From positions 4,954,636 to 5,018,635 of the forward strand of contig WNKI01000002.1 in NCBI GenBank assembly GCA_015350385.1: a stretch of DNA of 64,000 nt. The letters are read 5' to 3'. The notes beneath the pieces were generated by a model. That model was not told the DNA's origin, did not search any database, and saw only the letters and a list, made by a program, of their open reading frames with translations. Position 1 is the stretch's first letter; every line of letters starts with the position of its first letter. This DNA is from Aculops lycopersici (taxonomy: Eukaryota; Arthropoda; Arachnida; Trombidiformes; Eriophyidae). A program made the position numbers and the translations under genes. Positions 26,101 to 37,000 of this stretch are shown here, in pieces.

Positions 26101-27982
26101 CACTTGAACTTGAGCTAAATATTTGATCGTGCTCATATAGCGTCACAGGCTCCTTATCCATCTCATTTGGTGTGGACATCAACGAGCTATCCCTATCGTC
26201 ATCATGCTCGCTATCACTATCACCGTCCTCAGATCCAATCTTCAAGTCGCCAACAATCTCTGCCAGCACGGAATCGCCAACATGGGATCCGATGAAGAGT
26301 AGATTATTATGCTCGCATAGTGTTAAACAATTTGGTTGAACGGTCGATGCAACGCGCTCAAAATGAAAATTCTTTATCGATCTCATATCATCATTAAACA
26401 ATGTGACTAGGTATACATCTCCATCTTTCAATATAAACAATATCTTATTATGCGAGAGGAACACGGCCTGACTTAGATCCAAACTAATGTTGACATGGTC
26501 AACAAGTTGCTGTTGTGAGTCTTGCTTGTGGTTGTTGCTGTTGTTATGATTTTCTTCGGTTACAATCTTGATGTCATTCTCTTGAGCACCTTCTTCTAGA
26601 TTTTGATTCGAGTTCATTTCTGAGGATTGATTCATGATTTTTGATTCATCTCGGTCATTGTTGTGTGATGCCATGAGACTATTACTGTCACCATTTGTAT
26701 GTTGCGAGTTGTCGGTACTAATCAAGACATTGATTCCACTAGATAAAATGCGACTCTTACCATGACCATTGTCCAAGTCTTCTTGATCGTAACTATTATC
26801 CATGTCAAAATCCAGACCGGGCATGGTTTCTCTTGGTTGCATGGGCGAGGAGGCCGTTGAGATTTGAGAAGGAGAGGGTATGTTTCTAGTGTTATATTGT
26901 CGATTTTGCAAAGGAAATGATGAACTTTCTTTGGTAAAAGAATTGAAGGACATGCCAAAGGCGGGCACAGATTGATTGAGGTATATGAGTTCATTGCATG
27001 CCACTACTAGTAAGCCACCAATTGGTTTTGGAACAGGAAGGATACGAAGACTGTCATAAGGCAAATTATTTACGGTCCAAATAATGGGTTGAAGACGCTG
27101 GTGTACATTTAAACTGAGAGCAACCATTGAGAAGGTATCTTGACGCATAGCGATACGACCTGACCAAGTTCTGACTGGTTCATGTAGGATGACCAGTGTT
27201 GGATCGTTGTAATTGTGCAAAAACTGAATGTCTGCTATGTTATCGATCCTCTCGCGACATGTCTCTTCACTAAGATCGATCTTGTAACTTGGCAATACGG
27301 GTGATTTTGAACCAGGCACAACTGCTGGCTTTAGCATGGCAACCTGACCAACAGCAGCAACAGGTAATTTCCCCATAAGATACTCATCATCGTCCTGACC
27401 ACTGATACCACTTGTTGTCTTCAATCTCTTTGATCTTTTTGGTGGTGGTAATGCGGACGATTCAAGAGAGCTGCGGGACGAGGCATCATCATACGAGTCG
27501 TTTGCTTCATCCTTATTACCCTCCTCCTCTTCATCTTTGTATATTGGAATAATAACAATGTGTCGCCCATAGACGAGCATGGAGATACACCGATTCTCTG
27601 GATCAACACGAACAATAGGCGCAGATATATGATTTGTTACGCAACCATCGCGAAGCATGTCGTCTTCGAAGTAATGCATCGAGATTGTCTTGAGATCATG
27701 GGCTTCTGGGTTGTACTCGACTATGGAGAGTTTTGCATCGTGAAAACTAAGCACCAGGGAGTCTCTTCTATTCGATTTAAGACTGACCTTTTGCATGGAA
27801 GCCACAGTGCCATAGAATTCAAATGATTGGACGAATTCCAATAGTTTTGCTTGAATACGATAAACTGACAGTTGATTCGCGCCCGCAACAATAAGATTGT
27901 TCTCATTTGGATTGTAAAACCGACACTCAATACTGAACTCGACCGTGGTAGCCGGATGGCTAGTCTGGCAAATAGTGTACAT
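23165..27982 (-). CDS. CPSF1: cleavage and polyadenylation specificity factor subunit 1 (CPSF160)
   Basis: The largest scaffold subunit of the nuclear CPSF complex, which recognises AAUAAA and directs pre-mRNA 3' cleavage and polyadenylation. The 1605-residue frame matches the family from end to end: it opens MYTICQTSHPAT with the conserved AGANQLSVYRI strand soon after, has the DAKLSIVEY and LKTISMHYFE segments of the first beta-propeller, and ends with the conserved LINRFLTLSTKER and RKIGTTTDRIL tail of the CPSF_A domain. Human CPSF1 is about 1443 residues; the extra length comes from polar inserts, mainly about residues 360-500 (Asn/Ser/Gln-rich) and a His/Ser-rich insert around 1060-1090. 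There is no frameshift or internal stop. The whole coding sequence is one exon, unusual for this gene in animals; nothing marks it as a retrocopy, and it has its own upstream region and poly(A) signal. Its upstream neighbour at 29176 is transcribed divergently. Confidence 0.96.
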   Translation of the reverse strand: MYTICQTSHPATTVEFSIECRFYNPNENNLIVAGANQLSVYRIQAKLLEFVQSFEFYGTVASMQKVSLKSNRRDSLVLSFHDAKLSIVEYNPEAHDLKTISMHYFEDDMLRDGCVTNHISAPIVRVDPENRCISMLVYGRHIVIIPIYKDEEEEGNKDEANDSYDDASSRSSLESSALPPPKRSKRLKTTSGISGQDDDEYLMGKLPVAAVGQVAMLKPAVVPGSKSPVLPSYKIDLSEETCRERIDNIADIQFLHNYNDPTLVILHEPVRTWSGRIAMRQDTFSMVALSLNVHQRLQPIIWTVNNLPYDSLRILPVPKPIGGLLVVACNELIYLNQSVPAFGMSFNSFTKESSSFPLQNRQYNTRNIPSPSQISTASSPMQPRETMPGLDFDMDNSYDQEDLDNGHGKSRILSSGINVLISTDNSQHTNGDSNSLMASHNNDRDESKIMNQSSEMNSNQNLEEGAQENDIKIVTEENHNNSNNHKQDSQQQLVDHVNISLDLSQAVFLSHNKILFILKDGDVYLVTLFNDDMRSIKNFHFERVASTVQPNCLTLCEHNNLLFIGSHVGDSVLAEIVGDLKIGSEDGDSDSEHDDDRDSSLMSTPNEMDKEPVTLYEHDQIFSSSSSGRICYGEASNISESLHYDYRDPYVELITTAGHHKNGAVCVFQRSIKPVVQDTYELKDCGELWTMKPSKQSDLKNSRLILNRDYETMVFSTKGELLELKREECHFETREPTIYAANIGQENFTLQVLSSKAQLISNDKTIDTVEFGNKSTVCDACVADPHVIVLDRKNSIHHLELRSSASQNGDGSIPATTKTNQNDDQDVEMKPEDASGDTKPSINATGVQYGLDSHEIGQLTTGQIISLTIYKDISGLFSCDKDSDPYEMSYEDISKPTYWLLIVDDRGVLEIFSIPNFTLVYSVDNFPSMPSVLADNAKLFVTDLDANISKTKEILMTGLGRRNKRPLLFVRSEVELVVYEAYRFTEFNITNHLKIRFKKVHSLLLMTIIPDQLALELQPEQQLVPVANQSSLPMIGNEPSGSESHHHPSSGSNYHHHHHETRSNTKSRRQHRSSQARPLPNLRERWLHRRHWMREFKNIEGYNGVFLAGFRPHWFIMTDRCMLRVHPMNAEGAIYSFSQYDDNNFIYYTQNRELRVAKLSKQFNYDHNWPVRKLQMRETVHFVNYHVERKVYCVISSSPRPCSKIMRVGQEPDTMKIEDLSKEPGYIPPTTELFRLRLFDPENWEEIPDCEIEFEEWEQVTCVKNVQLASEGTKSGLKGYLAISTNYCYGEDVPNRGKIWILDLIEVVPEPDRPLTKNKIKKVYCAEQKGPVTTLSHTCGLLMSAVGQKIYLWQLKEEQLDGVAFIDTQVYIHCAASVKNLILVSDVCKSVTLLRYQQETRTLSMVCRDSKQLEVYGCDFTIDNEILNFVIADSEKNIIIYSHDPEHEDSFGGMRLIRKADYHLGAHLIDFCRIRGRVPKLLAHDPELATMCKRKQLTLFSTVDGAIGYLFPIHESTYKQFQMLANEMTMALPHVAGLNPKAWRSVKQARPTIANPCRGIIDGDLINRFLTLSTKERNELTRKIGTTTDRILADIQLIHESTMYF

Positions 27983-29175
27983 GTTTGGGTTATTTGGTTG
28001 CTTTGTGATGAATCTTGTGTGTTTTGATAGAGTACCAGGTCAGTTGTAATAGTGGTAGTAGCAGGTAGATAGGAAGGTAGGAGGTCTAATAGGTTGGTGA
28101 CACTGCGGTGGAAGTTTGTACACAAATTGTATCTGCAGGTTGAGGTCAGTGACGTGAAGTCATCGTAAACATGATCATATTGTTGTTGTTGTTGTTGTTG
28201 TTGCTGTTGTTACTTTTGCTTCCAATGAACTTGCGGCAATGTTTAATTCTCTCTAATAAGTTAGCATTATCGTCATTTTGTGGTTGTCATGTGAACTGGT
28301 GGCTAAGCTGACGACATCACTCGGATCAGTGTCTGATCTTCAACAATTCCTCCTCCTTCTTGTTCTTCTCGTTCTCAGTCAGGTGAATATAAGCATAAGT
28401 TTAATGGTGATAGTCATAGGAGGTATGCATTCCTCTTCGTTATCAGTGGAATAGTGATAGTGAGGATACAAGAATTGCAAATTTTACTAAAAGGGGATTT
28501 GCATTTACGGCGGCGATTTTCAGGGGAAAATGTGTTGTGATGTTTTCACGTTTTCTCTTCTCTTTTCTCCCTCTCTCTATTTAGCCGCTTTCGCTGCTTT
28601 TCTAAGAGAGGCATGCATGCATGCATGCGGTACGCACTAATCCCCGTCGAACACGAACGAGCGAACCGATCCATTGGAAATGGACGACAAGTTTTCCCAC
28701 TCGCCGCTCAAGTGCTCTGGATGAGAATGCACGCTGCGTTTGGGCGCGAAAGTTTGAAATTTTCGACGCTAGGGGGAATGGCGGCGCGCTTTGGTGTCGC
28801 CGCTGCTGGAAGTTTCAGCAATGACAGCAGCAGCAGCAGCAGTGGCATATTCTGCGCGTGTGTGTGGCTTTTCGCTTTGAGGCCCAGCGAGACTTTGGGG
28901 TACCGCTCGCACACCTTAAAGCAACGGGACAACAACCACCGACTCACCGATTGGATTGGTTCGGATTGGAGAGGGAGCCGAATGGAATTGAACGGAACGG
29001 AACCGATGCTCGCATTTGGAGCGTAGAAGAAGTCGGAAGTGGACAGAAAGTTTTGTGTTTGTATAGTTACGGCGGCAGCAGGAGTTTGTAATGTTTAAAG
29101 TTTTTGCTTGAAAATTTATAACAACATTTTAAATGATAATAATAGTAATTAACCAAGCAACCACAAGTCGACAAC
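27983..29175. other. divergent intergenic region between CPSF1 and the Frizzled-domain gene
   Basis: About 1.2 kb between two start codons pointing away from each other, so it must hold both promoters unless distal exons exist. It includes a TTG repeat near 28180-28211 and (GCAT)4 at 28611-28628. I see no clear TATA box next to either start codon. Open frames here are short and look like chance. Confidence 0.55.
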
Positions 29176-30993
29176 ATGACGAATCTAAATAGACCATCAA
29201 GAGAGAAAAGTCAAGTTAAACCTTTTAAACTCAACAGAGGAAACCTAGCGACTTTCTTCAAGTTTCTCTTACCTCTATTACTAGTGATACTAACATTAAG
29301 TCAAAATGCAGAAACAATCCGTGATGGCAACAAGGATTTCAACGCCTTCGATTCGGAGTTTCTCGAGTCGCTGACAATTGAGAACGACTCCGAGGGTAGT
29401 GGTGGGAGCGGAAGTTCCTCCTTGTCAGGTGGTGGCCAGTGTGAGCCTGTGGCGCAGGGCGGCTTTTGTTCCAAGGTAAACAATTATAATCTCACTAGAA
29501 TGCCAAACTTTTTTGAAGATTCAAATCAAATTCAAGCCCTAGAACGGGCAACAAATTTCGAGAAATTGGCAAGAACTAGGTGCAGTGATTATATTCAAAA
29601 CTACCTGTGCGAATTGATAACTCCCATTTGCTTGGATGGAGTGGGAATGAGAAAGTTCGAAATTTATCCCTGCCGTTCAGTGTGTAAGCAGATTGTTTTG
29701 GATTGTCAAATGCAAATATTACAATTATTCTCAAGTTCCCTTGGCGATTCAATAAACCTGCCAATCGGATTTCAATGCGACCAATTGCCCTACGATAAAA
29801 ACGGAGAAGACGGTCCCTGTCACGAGTTGAGTCAGATGCAACCAAACAGGTGGTTGACCTCGCCCTCGTTACATGCCCAAGCACCAGCTCCGCCTCCGCC
29901 ATTGCCAACATTATCTCCGTCGTCAACACTACAAAAAGTATACAATACCCACTACCATCCATCGACCCCAAACCATCCGAATTTTATCGTCGGCTCTTCG
30001 TCGTCGCCACCGACTTCGTCTGGTACTTTGGTCGTGACTCGAGGCGATCAACCACCAAAAAGCTCGACAAATAATAACGAAATCAACAAAAACAATCTAT
30101 TAATCCAGCGACAAAGAGATCAAGACCAAGATCAATCTTCGTTTTTAACAGGTGGCCAGGGCGTGAGAAAGATTGGCCAACATATTTTATGGTTTCTAAC
30201 GGAATACTCAAATCTATTAAGTATTATAACTGTGATTCTATTATTAATTGCATTGAACATTAAGCGAATATCGCGAGTCAAGACGCGAGTTTGCGGCGCA
30301 AGCCACTCGACGTCAGTGGCTGGTCGCTGTTGGTCTCTATCCTCGGGAAGCTCATCGAGCACCTCGAGCGGCAAGCGAGTTTTGTCTCCCTCAGACCGGA
30401 AGTTGGGTGGAGTCAACCCAATCCACCAGCATCTAGGCCACCACTTGGCGGCTCAGCAACTTCGCCAACATCAACACCACCTCCATCAAGTCACCCTCTC
30501 GCCAAGCTCCAGCTCTTCGCCCATAAAACACCACCTGTTTGCTCAAACCTCTGGAGTGGGCGCCGGTGGCAGCCTGAGTCCAATGAACCCAAATGTTTAC
30601 CACAATCACCAACATTTGCAACATCAACTTTTCGGAGGAGCCCACAGTCAGCATGCCACTTATCACCTCGCGCGCTCACAGGCTAACTCTCAGGTAGGCG
30701 CCAACCCGGATGGTGAAAATCACTACGATTACATTGAAGTTGGCGCACCGCAAACTGCAAAACCACAATCATCATACTCGAGTCACAACAACCAGAGACG
30801 TCCAGTGAATCGGCAAATTTATAACAACATTCTCCTCTCTTCTCCATCGCACCAAGTACTGCTAATGGGCGGCAGCGGTAGCAGTAGCGGCGCAAGCGCT
30901 ACCGGAAGCTCACCCTCAACCTCAAGCGAGTCGGCGAGACAGTACACCGATAGCCTGCAGAGAAGGGGCCAGTTGCCGCCGCCTCCTATTTGA
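29176..30993 (+). CDS. single-pass membrane protein with Frizzled-type cysteine-rich domain
   Basis: Probably a cell-surface protein that binds Wnt or a lipid ligand. The 605 residues start with a basic stretch and a hydrophobic signal or anchor at about 24-43. An extracellular Frizzled-type CRD runs from Cys89 to Cys215 and has all ten expected cysteines plus hallmark spacing: YNLTRMPNFF, then LCELITPIC, then PCRSVCKQI. A polar linker follows, then one transmembrane helix at about 347-363 and basic residues (NIKRISRVKTR) that set the tail in the cytoplasm. The tail of about 240 residues is rich in Ser, His and Gln and contains ENHYDYIEVG, a possible tyrosine signalling site. A seven-helix Frizzled or Smoothened core is absent, as are kinase and protease domains, so this is not Frizzled, ROR, MuSK or Corin. 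A donor-like AAG|GTAAAC after residue 100 is not used, because the CRD continues through it. Identity beyond the CRD is unknown. Confidence 0.85.
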   Translation: MTNLNRPSREKSQVKPFKLNRGNLATFFKFLLPLLLVILTLSQNAETIRDGNKDFNAFDSEFLESLTIENDSEGSGGSGSSSLSGGGQCEPVAQGGFCSKVNNYNLTRMPNFFEDSNQIQALERATNFEKLARTRCSDYIQNYLCELITPICLDGVGMRKFEIYPCRSVCKQIVLDCQMQILQLFSSSLGDSINLPIGFQCDQLPYDKNGEDGPCHELSQMQPNRWLTSPSLHAQAPAPPPPLPTLSPSSTLQKVYNTHYHPSTPNHPNFIVGSSSSPPTSSGTLVVTRGDQPPKSSTNNNEINKNNLLIQRQRDQDQDQSSFLTGGQGVRKIGQHILWFLTEYSNLLSIITVILLLIALNIKRISRVKTRVCGASHSTSVAGRCWSLSSGSSSSTSSGKRVLSPSDRKLGGVNPIHQHLGHHLAAQQLRQHQHHLHQVTLSPSSSSSPIKHHLFAQTSGVGAGGSLSPMNPNVYHNHQHLQHQLFGGAHSQHATYHLARSQANSQVGANPDGENHYDYIEVGAPQTAKPQSSYSSHNNQRRPVNRQIYNNILLSSPSHQVLLMGGSGSSSGASATGSSPSTSSESARQYTDSLQRRGQLPPPPI

Positions 30994-31049
30994 GCGAATA
31001 AAGTTAGACTGTGACTCTGTGAGATTTTTGATTAGTATATTCATCAATC

Positions 31050-31055
31050 AATAAA
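31050..31055 (+). terminator. poly(A) signal of the Frizzled-domain gene
   Basis: AATAAA 57 bases after the stop codon. Another AATAAA at 30997-31002 is only four bases past the stop and is less likely to be used alone. Confidence 0.65.
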
Positions 31056-34000
31056 TACAAAAAATAATATTCACTTAACCCTCTGTCTGTTTGTCCCTAT
31101 TATCCCTTTTGCACACTATACAAGCGAAGGTGAGCCACCAGGTGGCCGTTGGGCCAACTCTAGAGCACAACTAGTGCCCAACTAAATTGAACTAAAGCGA
31201 GAGATAGCGACGCAACCACACGACAAAAGCCATTAGCTGGCCACTTCCGGTTGCGCCAGCAAAAGTGAACTTATCGCCGGCGGCCGGAAGTGAGCGGCGG
31301 CAACGTTCGGCCGGCCGGCTGGCTGCTTGGTGTCTGCGGCTGGCGATGGGGAAAATTGGGCGCAAAAACGTCGCTCGCCCAATCAATGGCTAATGGCCAA
31401 TATATAGTCAGCGACTAGTGGCCAGCACTTTCGGCTGGCTGGCCGTCCGATCAGTCGCTTGGTTTACCATCAGTCCTACACTCAGGAACGGCAAGCGATG
31501 GACTAGAATAGAATAGACTGGGGAAGCATTGGCGCTGTGGGACCACTAAAGTAGCTGGCTGGCCGCGACACGGAAAAGCAGTGGCAGACAGTGGGCGCGT
31601 CAAATGTAACAACTCGCTGGCCAAATTACCACCGCCGCGCTTCTGCCTCCACTTTCGCAAGCAATGTCGCTATATATTATCATTACCCGTCGTCGTTGGT
31701 TGGTGTCGACAACAATGTACTAGCAACAACAGCAGCAGCAGCTTCAGAAACAAACTGAAACTCGCTTGGCCTCTGCAACTTGGTAACTCTCAAAGTAAAA
31801 CTAAAATAACTAGCAACAATTTGCCGCCAAGCTAGCGACTGCTGACAGTCTTATTGGCTGTCCATTGTCGTCCTAGCACTAGAGTGTCGTTTTCGTTGTC
31901 ATTGTAGCTCTCTATGTGTGTTAAGTGCTTCCAGCTTGCCAGCCAAACTACTAAACTCCATCGCGAGCTCCAGCTCCGAATTTGGTGTTTATTTTGTGCC
32001 ATTGCGAGCCAAAAACACCACTCGTTTAGTTGCTACCATATTGTTATAAAGCAACTAGATATATTTGCGAGAGAGAAAGTAGTGCCATCAAGTGATAATC
32101 AATTCCAGAGAAACATACTCTAGTTATCTTCAGTCGCCTTGCCGTGTTCGGTGTCGTCACTGTTGCTGCTGCTGCTGCCTTTTGTTTCTCTCTCTCTCTC
32201 CTTGTTTCCACTTTTCGTACACACAAGTCGTCTCCCTTCTTGACTACAAATGGCCTCAAGTCAATTTCCTAGAGAGAGAGGGAAAAAACACCGGTTCACC
32301 CAGATCGAGTGTCCCACTTTCTCACCCAATATACACAGTATACAACTTGGACCAAATAACTCAAGTGTATTGCGTGAGTTTGCCTGTGTTAGACTTTGTG
32401 CCGCAACCGCCACGACCGTCGTTACCAAGTGAGCAAACTTCCGCCCCGATCTCTGATCCCAACCTACTGATATCAACCACAACCTGCCGATTCTCCTAAT
32501 AATAACTTAGCTTAAGGTTGCCGCTGACAACCTAGAGGTTGATCGAAAACTTACCAATAAGCCTCTCGTCGTCCTCCTTCCTATTCTAGTAACACTCGCA
32601 TTTCTCTTGAGTTGGAAGCGAGAGTATTTAGTCCAGTCGAGTCTAGTTCAATTTGGCTCAAGAGGCGACACGCGACACGGCGAATCGAGCTCAAGTTTGT
32701 CAACTAAGAGAAGGGCAGGGCAGAGTTTAATTTTGGTTCAGCAAACTCAGCCGCCTCTAGTATCACCGCAAACTCTCTCTCTCTCTCTCTCTTTCTCTCC
32801 TGAATCGAAGACTCCTCACATTTTTTCTACGCTGAGCTGATAATAGGAGAAGCAAACTGCGCTAATCGCGCCACGCAACCAACCAGTCGACTCGAATCGA
32901 CTCGCATCTCTAATTGCGAGAGTCTAGCAAACGTAGAAGCAGTGGCAATGGCGAAAGGAATGGCAACCCACTCGAGGCAAAGACTCTCGGCTTGTTGCTA
33001 ATATTGAAAGGATCGGCGAGACATACGAGAGGAGGCCGGAAGTGCAAGCGTTTGCTTGAATTTGCATTTCAATTGCGCTACTCACACAAAGCAGCTCATT
33101 AGACGGACCGGAAGTGGGCGCGCTATTCGCGCCGCTTGCAGGTGGTTGCAAGCTCAGAAGGCGAGCGCCTCTCCTTCACACTGCACACAACTCTCGCTAG
33201 TTTTTACCATACCACCGCCTCTGTTGCTGCTGCTACCGTGAGCCACGAGTGGCGCCAGTTGCGTCAGGCAGCAAACACGTGTAACTGTCAACCTGGCGGC
33301 CACATTATTGCGCCGTTAGCGCCGATTCGTCGTCGTCGTCTTTTAGGTTTCTCGCTCCTATTAGTTGAGGATGGGAGAGTGAGAGAGAAAGTAAAAGCAA
33401 GAGCAAAACCTGAAGTTGGAGTGGATCTTTGCTCGCTGGCCAAATCCGATTTTGATCAAATTAAGCCAGCTGTGCGGCCGACTGGTTGTCGTCTCTCCTC
33501 ATCCCAAGCATTTGAGTTGCGTGTCTTTGCGATCCGTGTAAATCCGCCAACAGCGTTGCCCGGCGTCAATAGTCCGTCAATGTATTTTGGCTCAGAGGGT
33601 GATCCCGAATACAGCTGATCCCTTTGCTCTTAGCTAGTCCGTTGCCGCAAATTGCCCCAGATAGATTTGCAGATAGAGAGAGGAGAGAGAGAGAGAGAGA
33701 GAGGAAAAAAAACGGGGCCAGAAAGAAGGATCAGGCAGCGTGTTTGTTTAATCCGCGCGAATTCATGTGCTGTTTTGTTGTATCTGTCCTGTGTGTCACC
33801 AGGTTGCCGCACCAAAAGCGGCGGCAAGAGCGGTACCTAGCGACTGGTCGCTATAGCCACTGGAAGCGACTAAAGTGCTACGCGACACGAAACCTGTCAG
33901 CCGATGGATTGATCCAACTCGCCGGCCGCTAGCTAGCAGAAAAGTTGCTCTCATTGAAGTTGCTGCTCCTTTTGCTGCGGCTGCTGCCACTGATCCAACT

Positions 34001-37000
34001 TGAGCTGCATTCTGTCAGCTTGAGTGAACCCGACTCGTCTGCTTACTGAGTCTTTGTTGTTAACCAAGAGCTTAAAGCCTACAACTTCTCATATCGTGCC
34101 AAGAGGAAACCTGCAAGTGGTGGTCGCTCTCAGTTTAACTTGAGCCAAAAGTTGGGACAAGAGGAATGTCGCCAACGAGACTCTCGATTGCCATTTGCGA
34201 TACGTCAAAAAGAAAACGGAACTCCAATCGTCGTTGCTGATGTTGTTGTTGATGTTGTCACTCACATTGCAGTTGGAAATACACAGCGACAGACAAAGAG
34301 CGATCGAATTGATACCAGAAAACGAAAGTCCATTTAACTCAACGGGAAGCTGCGCCACTTTCACATCAGCCCAACGACGACAGCGAAATGGATCAAGTTT
34401 AGTTTGATATATCAGCGCACGCAACTTACTGCTTGCTCGGCGACAATTTGGCAACCCGGCAAGCCACTCGAAATTTATCGGGGGGCTTGAGGCTATGGAA
34501 AGTGAGGCGGTCGAGTAAGGGAGTGAGTGAGTGAGTGATACGACGGTAATGGTGCAAAAGTAAACTAGCGGAGCTCATTGATTGTCAGCTAGTTTAGTCT
34601 GACTTGAATTGCGCATAGAAGGCGCCCGCGAGCGTCGCTATGTCCCGTCGGCCACAGTGATCGACGCAACGAAGAGGCGCACCTAGCGACGACGACGACG
34701 ACGACAGCGACTCATGCGGCTCACTGAACCCGGCTCCGGGCGTTCAATTTGTTCAACCAGCGCACTTCCACTGGTTGGCTTCTCATTCTAATGCTCCCCT
34801 CTCCCTCTTTAAAGACTCGTCGTTGGGTGTCACAGTGACGCCTGATTGGCGATAGATTCGCTACGAGGGGTGGCGAGAGTTAGGCGCCAGGTAGTGAGTG
34901 AGCAGCAGCTTAATTAGCAGGTGGTCGCTAGCTGGTTGCTCGGAATCGATGGATCGGTTATTGGGACGAGCTCCATGCAACGAGGATACATGTAGAGAGA
35001 TATTGGCGTCTGGCTCGCAGGTGGCTGCCAGTGGCAAGTTTGCTCGCCGTCCTAGAGGAAAGCAGCCAGCCACTAAAACTTGAGCCGATTCCCAGCGGAA
35101 TAGTGTGGTGCCGATATTCATGTCATTAATTCTCTATTTCGGCGCCAAAACAACACAAACAACACACAACGCCAACTCCATTTGCGAATGGAGTTCCACT
35201 GGCAATATTCTAAGTTTCGCCAGGCAGAAATTGTGCAGATGCGCCACCCAAAGTCCCCCGTCTCTTGGCACACGCACACAAAGAGAGGCAAGCGAAGTGT
35301 TAATGTTTAGCATGCAAGTTAATGGCCGCTTCTGTAGCTCATGTGTCGTGCCAATAGAAAGAAAGTGGAAGGGGAAGGAGAAGAGTCTAGCTCGCCGAGA
35401 ATCAATATCAATCTGGCGAGCCGAGCGTTGTCTTGAGCTGAGTTTGGTTGAGTAACACAGTGGAGTCGACAGAAGCAAGTAGCAAAGAGAGCAGCGAGCA
35501 GAGTAAAGTTTCAACTTGGCTTCCAAGTTTCGAGGCGAAGTAATTGAATACAAAGAGAATAAGAGCAACTGGAGGAGGAGCGATTACCACTATTAGGCGC
35601 GAAATACACGGCTGCTATGCACACGACGGCCACCTGCGAGCATAACTTGTGCAACGCAACGCCACCACCAGTTGGCTGGCTTCTTTATTTTCCTTACGCT
35701 AGTTGTGTCTGTTTCGTTTTGCCGCACTCGTGTTTTCCTATCTCTCTCACTCCACCCGTGTGACCCAAATCGACCCCAAGCAAATGGAAACCAAACCCCC
35801 AACAGGCAGACAGTCGAGTGGATCGCTCAATTCAAGCGAGTGAGCGAGCCATCGATCAGCTAGCGCCAACTTCCGGCCATCGCGAAACTTTGATCCAGTT
35901 GCTCGGCTCGTCTCGTCTAATTGGCTGGTGGGCTCGTGTGCTATGTGCCTCTACTGTGTTAGTGAATGGATGCCGATGAAACCGCAGCCAGCGGGATCAT
36001 TATGGAAAAATAATGATCATAATGGCAACCAAACGAAAGCAAGTTAGAGAGTCTTTCCGTCATGTTCTCTTACGCTACCTTGCTAACCGCCTCTCTGTGT
36101 ACCAAACGACCGACTCAACTCGTCTAGAGCACGCCCGCCTTGAGGTGAGCAGGGCGTGGCGGGTTTTTTCGGCAGCCACCCGAGGAACAGCAAGAGGCAG
36201 CTCCAGTAACTTGATTCCCAATCTCTCGTCCGGCAAAATTTGACGACCATTAATAATAATAATAGTAATAATAATGATTCCCACTGACAGTGAGTTGTTG
36301 TCGGCTTTGTTTGGATTCCGGTTGCTGTCGTCGATGTCGTCGTGGCTTGCGTTGTAATTTGCGCAACAAAACGGACACGTAATTTTATGGCACACTTGCC
36401 ACCACGACCAAAGCGAGCAGCTTACCTATGGCAATTATCGCAATGCTTCGTGTCATTCTATGAGTCTGTCCAACCAACACCTAACAAGAACAACCACCGA
36501 CCAACTGATTCAATAATATTCCATGTATGGTGTGCGGGATTTTCACCGCCAACATCTCGCTCCACGATTAGCACGAGAAATGGGAATAGAAATTGGATTC
36601 ATCATGGTCACTCGGCGGCAGTGGTAGTGATGAATCAAATCACAAACGATTACGCCTGACCATCTGACCAGTCGGTGGCCTAAGATAAACTCACACAGGT
36701 CTGTGAGTGTGAGTTTATTATGTTTGGTAGGGCAATTGTTGGCGCGAGATTCGGGGACAAAAATTTGGCCCGCCTTCCGGCCTAGTCCATACTCCACGAC
36801 TTGGAATTATCACTCATCGGCCGATCAGTTGTCAAATATGATCCGAAACTCGATCTCTCATATCGCATTCAATTTTCGAGTTCCCGACGCTCACATTGAA
36901 TTCTTGCTTAGATTTCAATGCAATTCCTCGTATAAGTATTTGGAGTGCAACTATAAGAATCAAATGGAAGAAGGGAGGAGAGAAATTTCGCACTCGATCG

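Noticed and set aside
33136..33618. 160-codon plus-strand open frame
   Set aside because: No recognisable domain, no promoter or poly(A) context, and a composition like the surrounding non-coding DNA.
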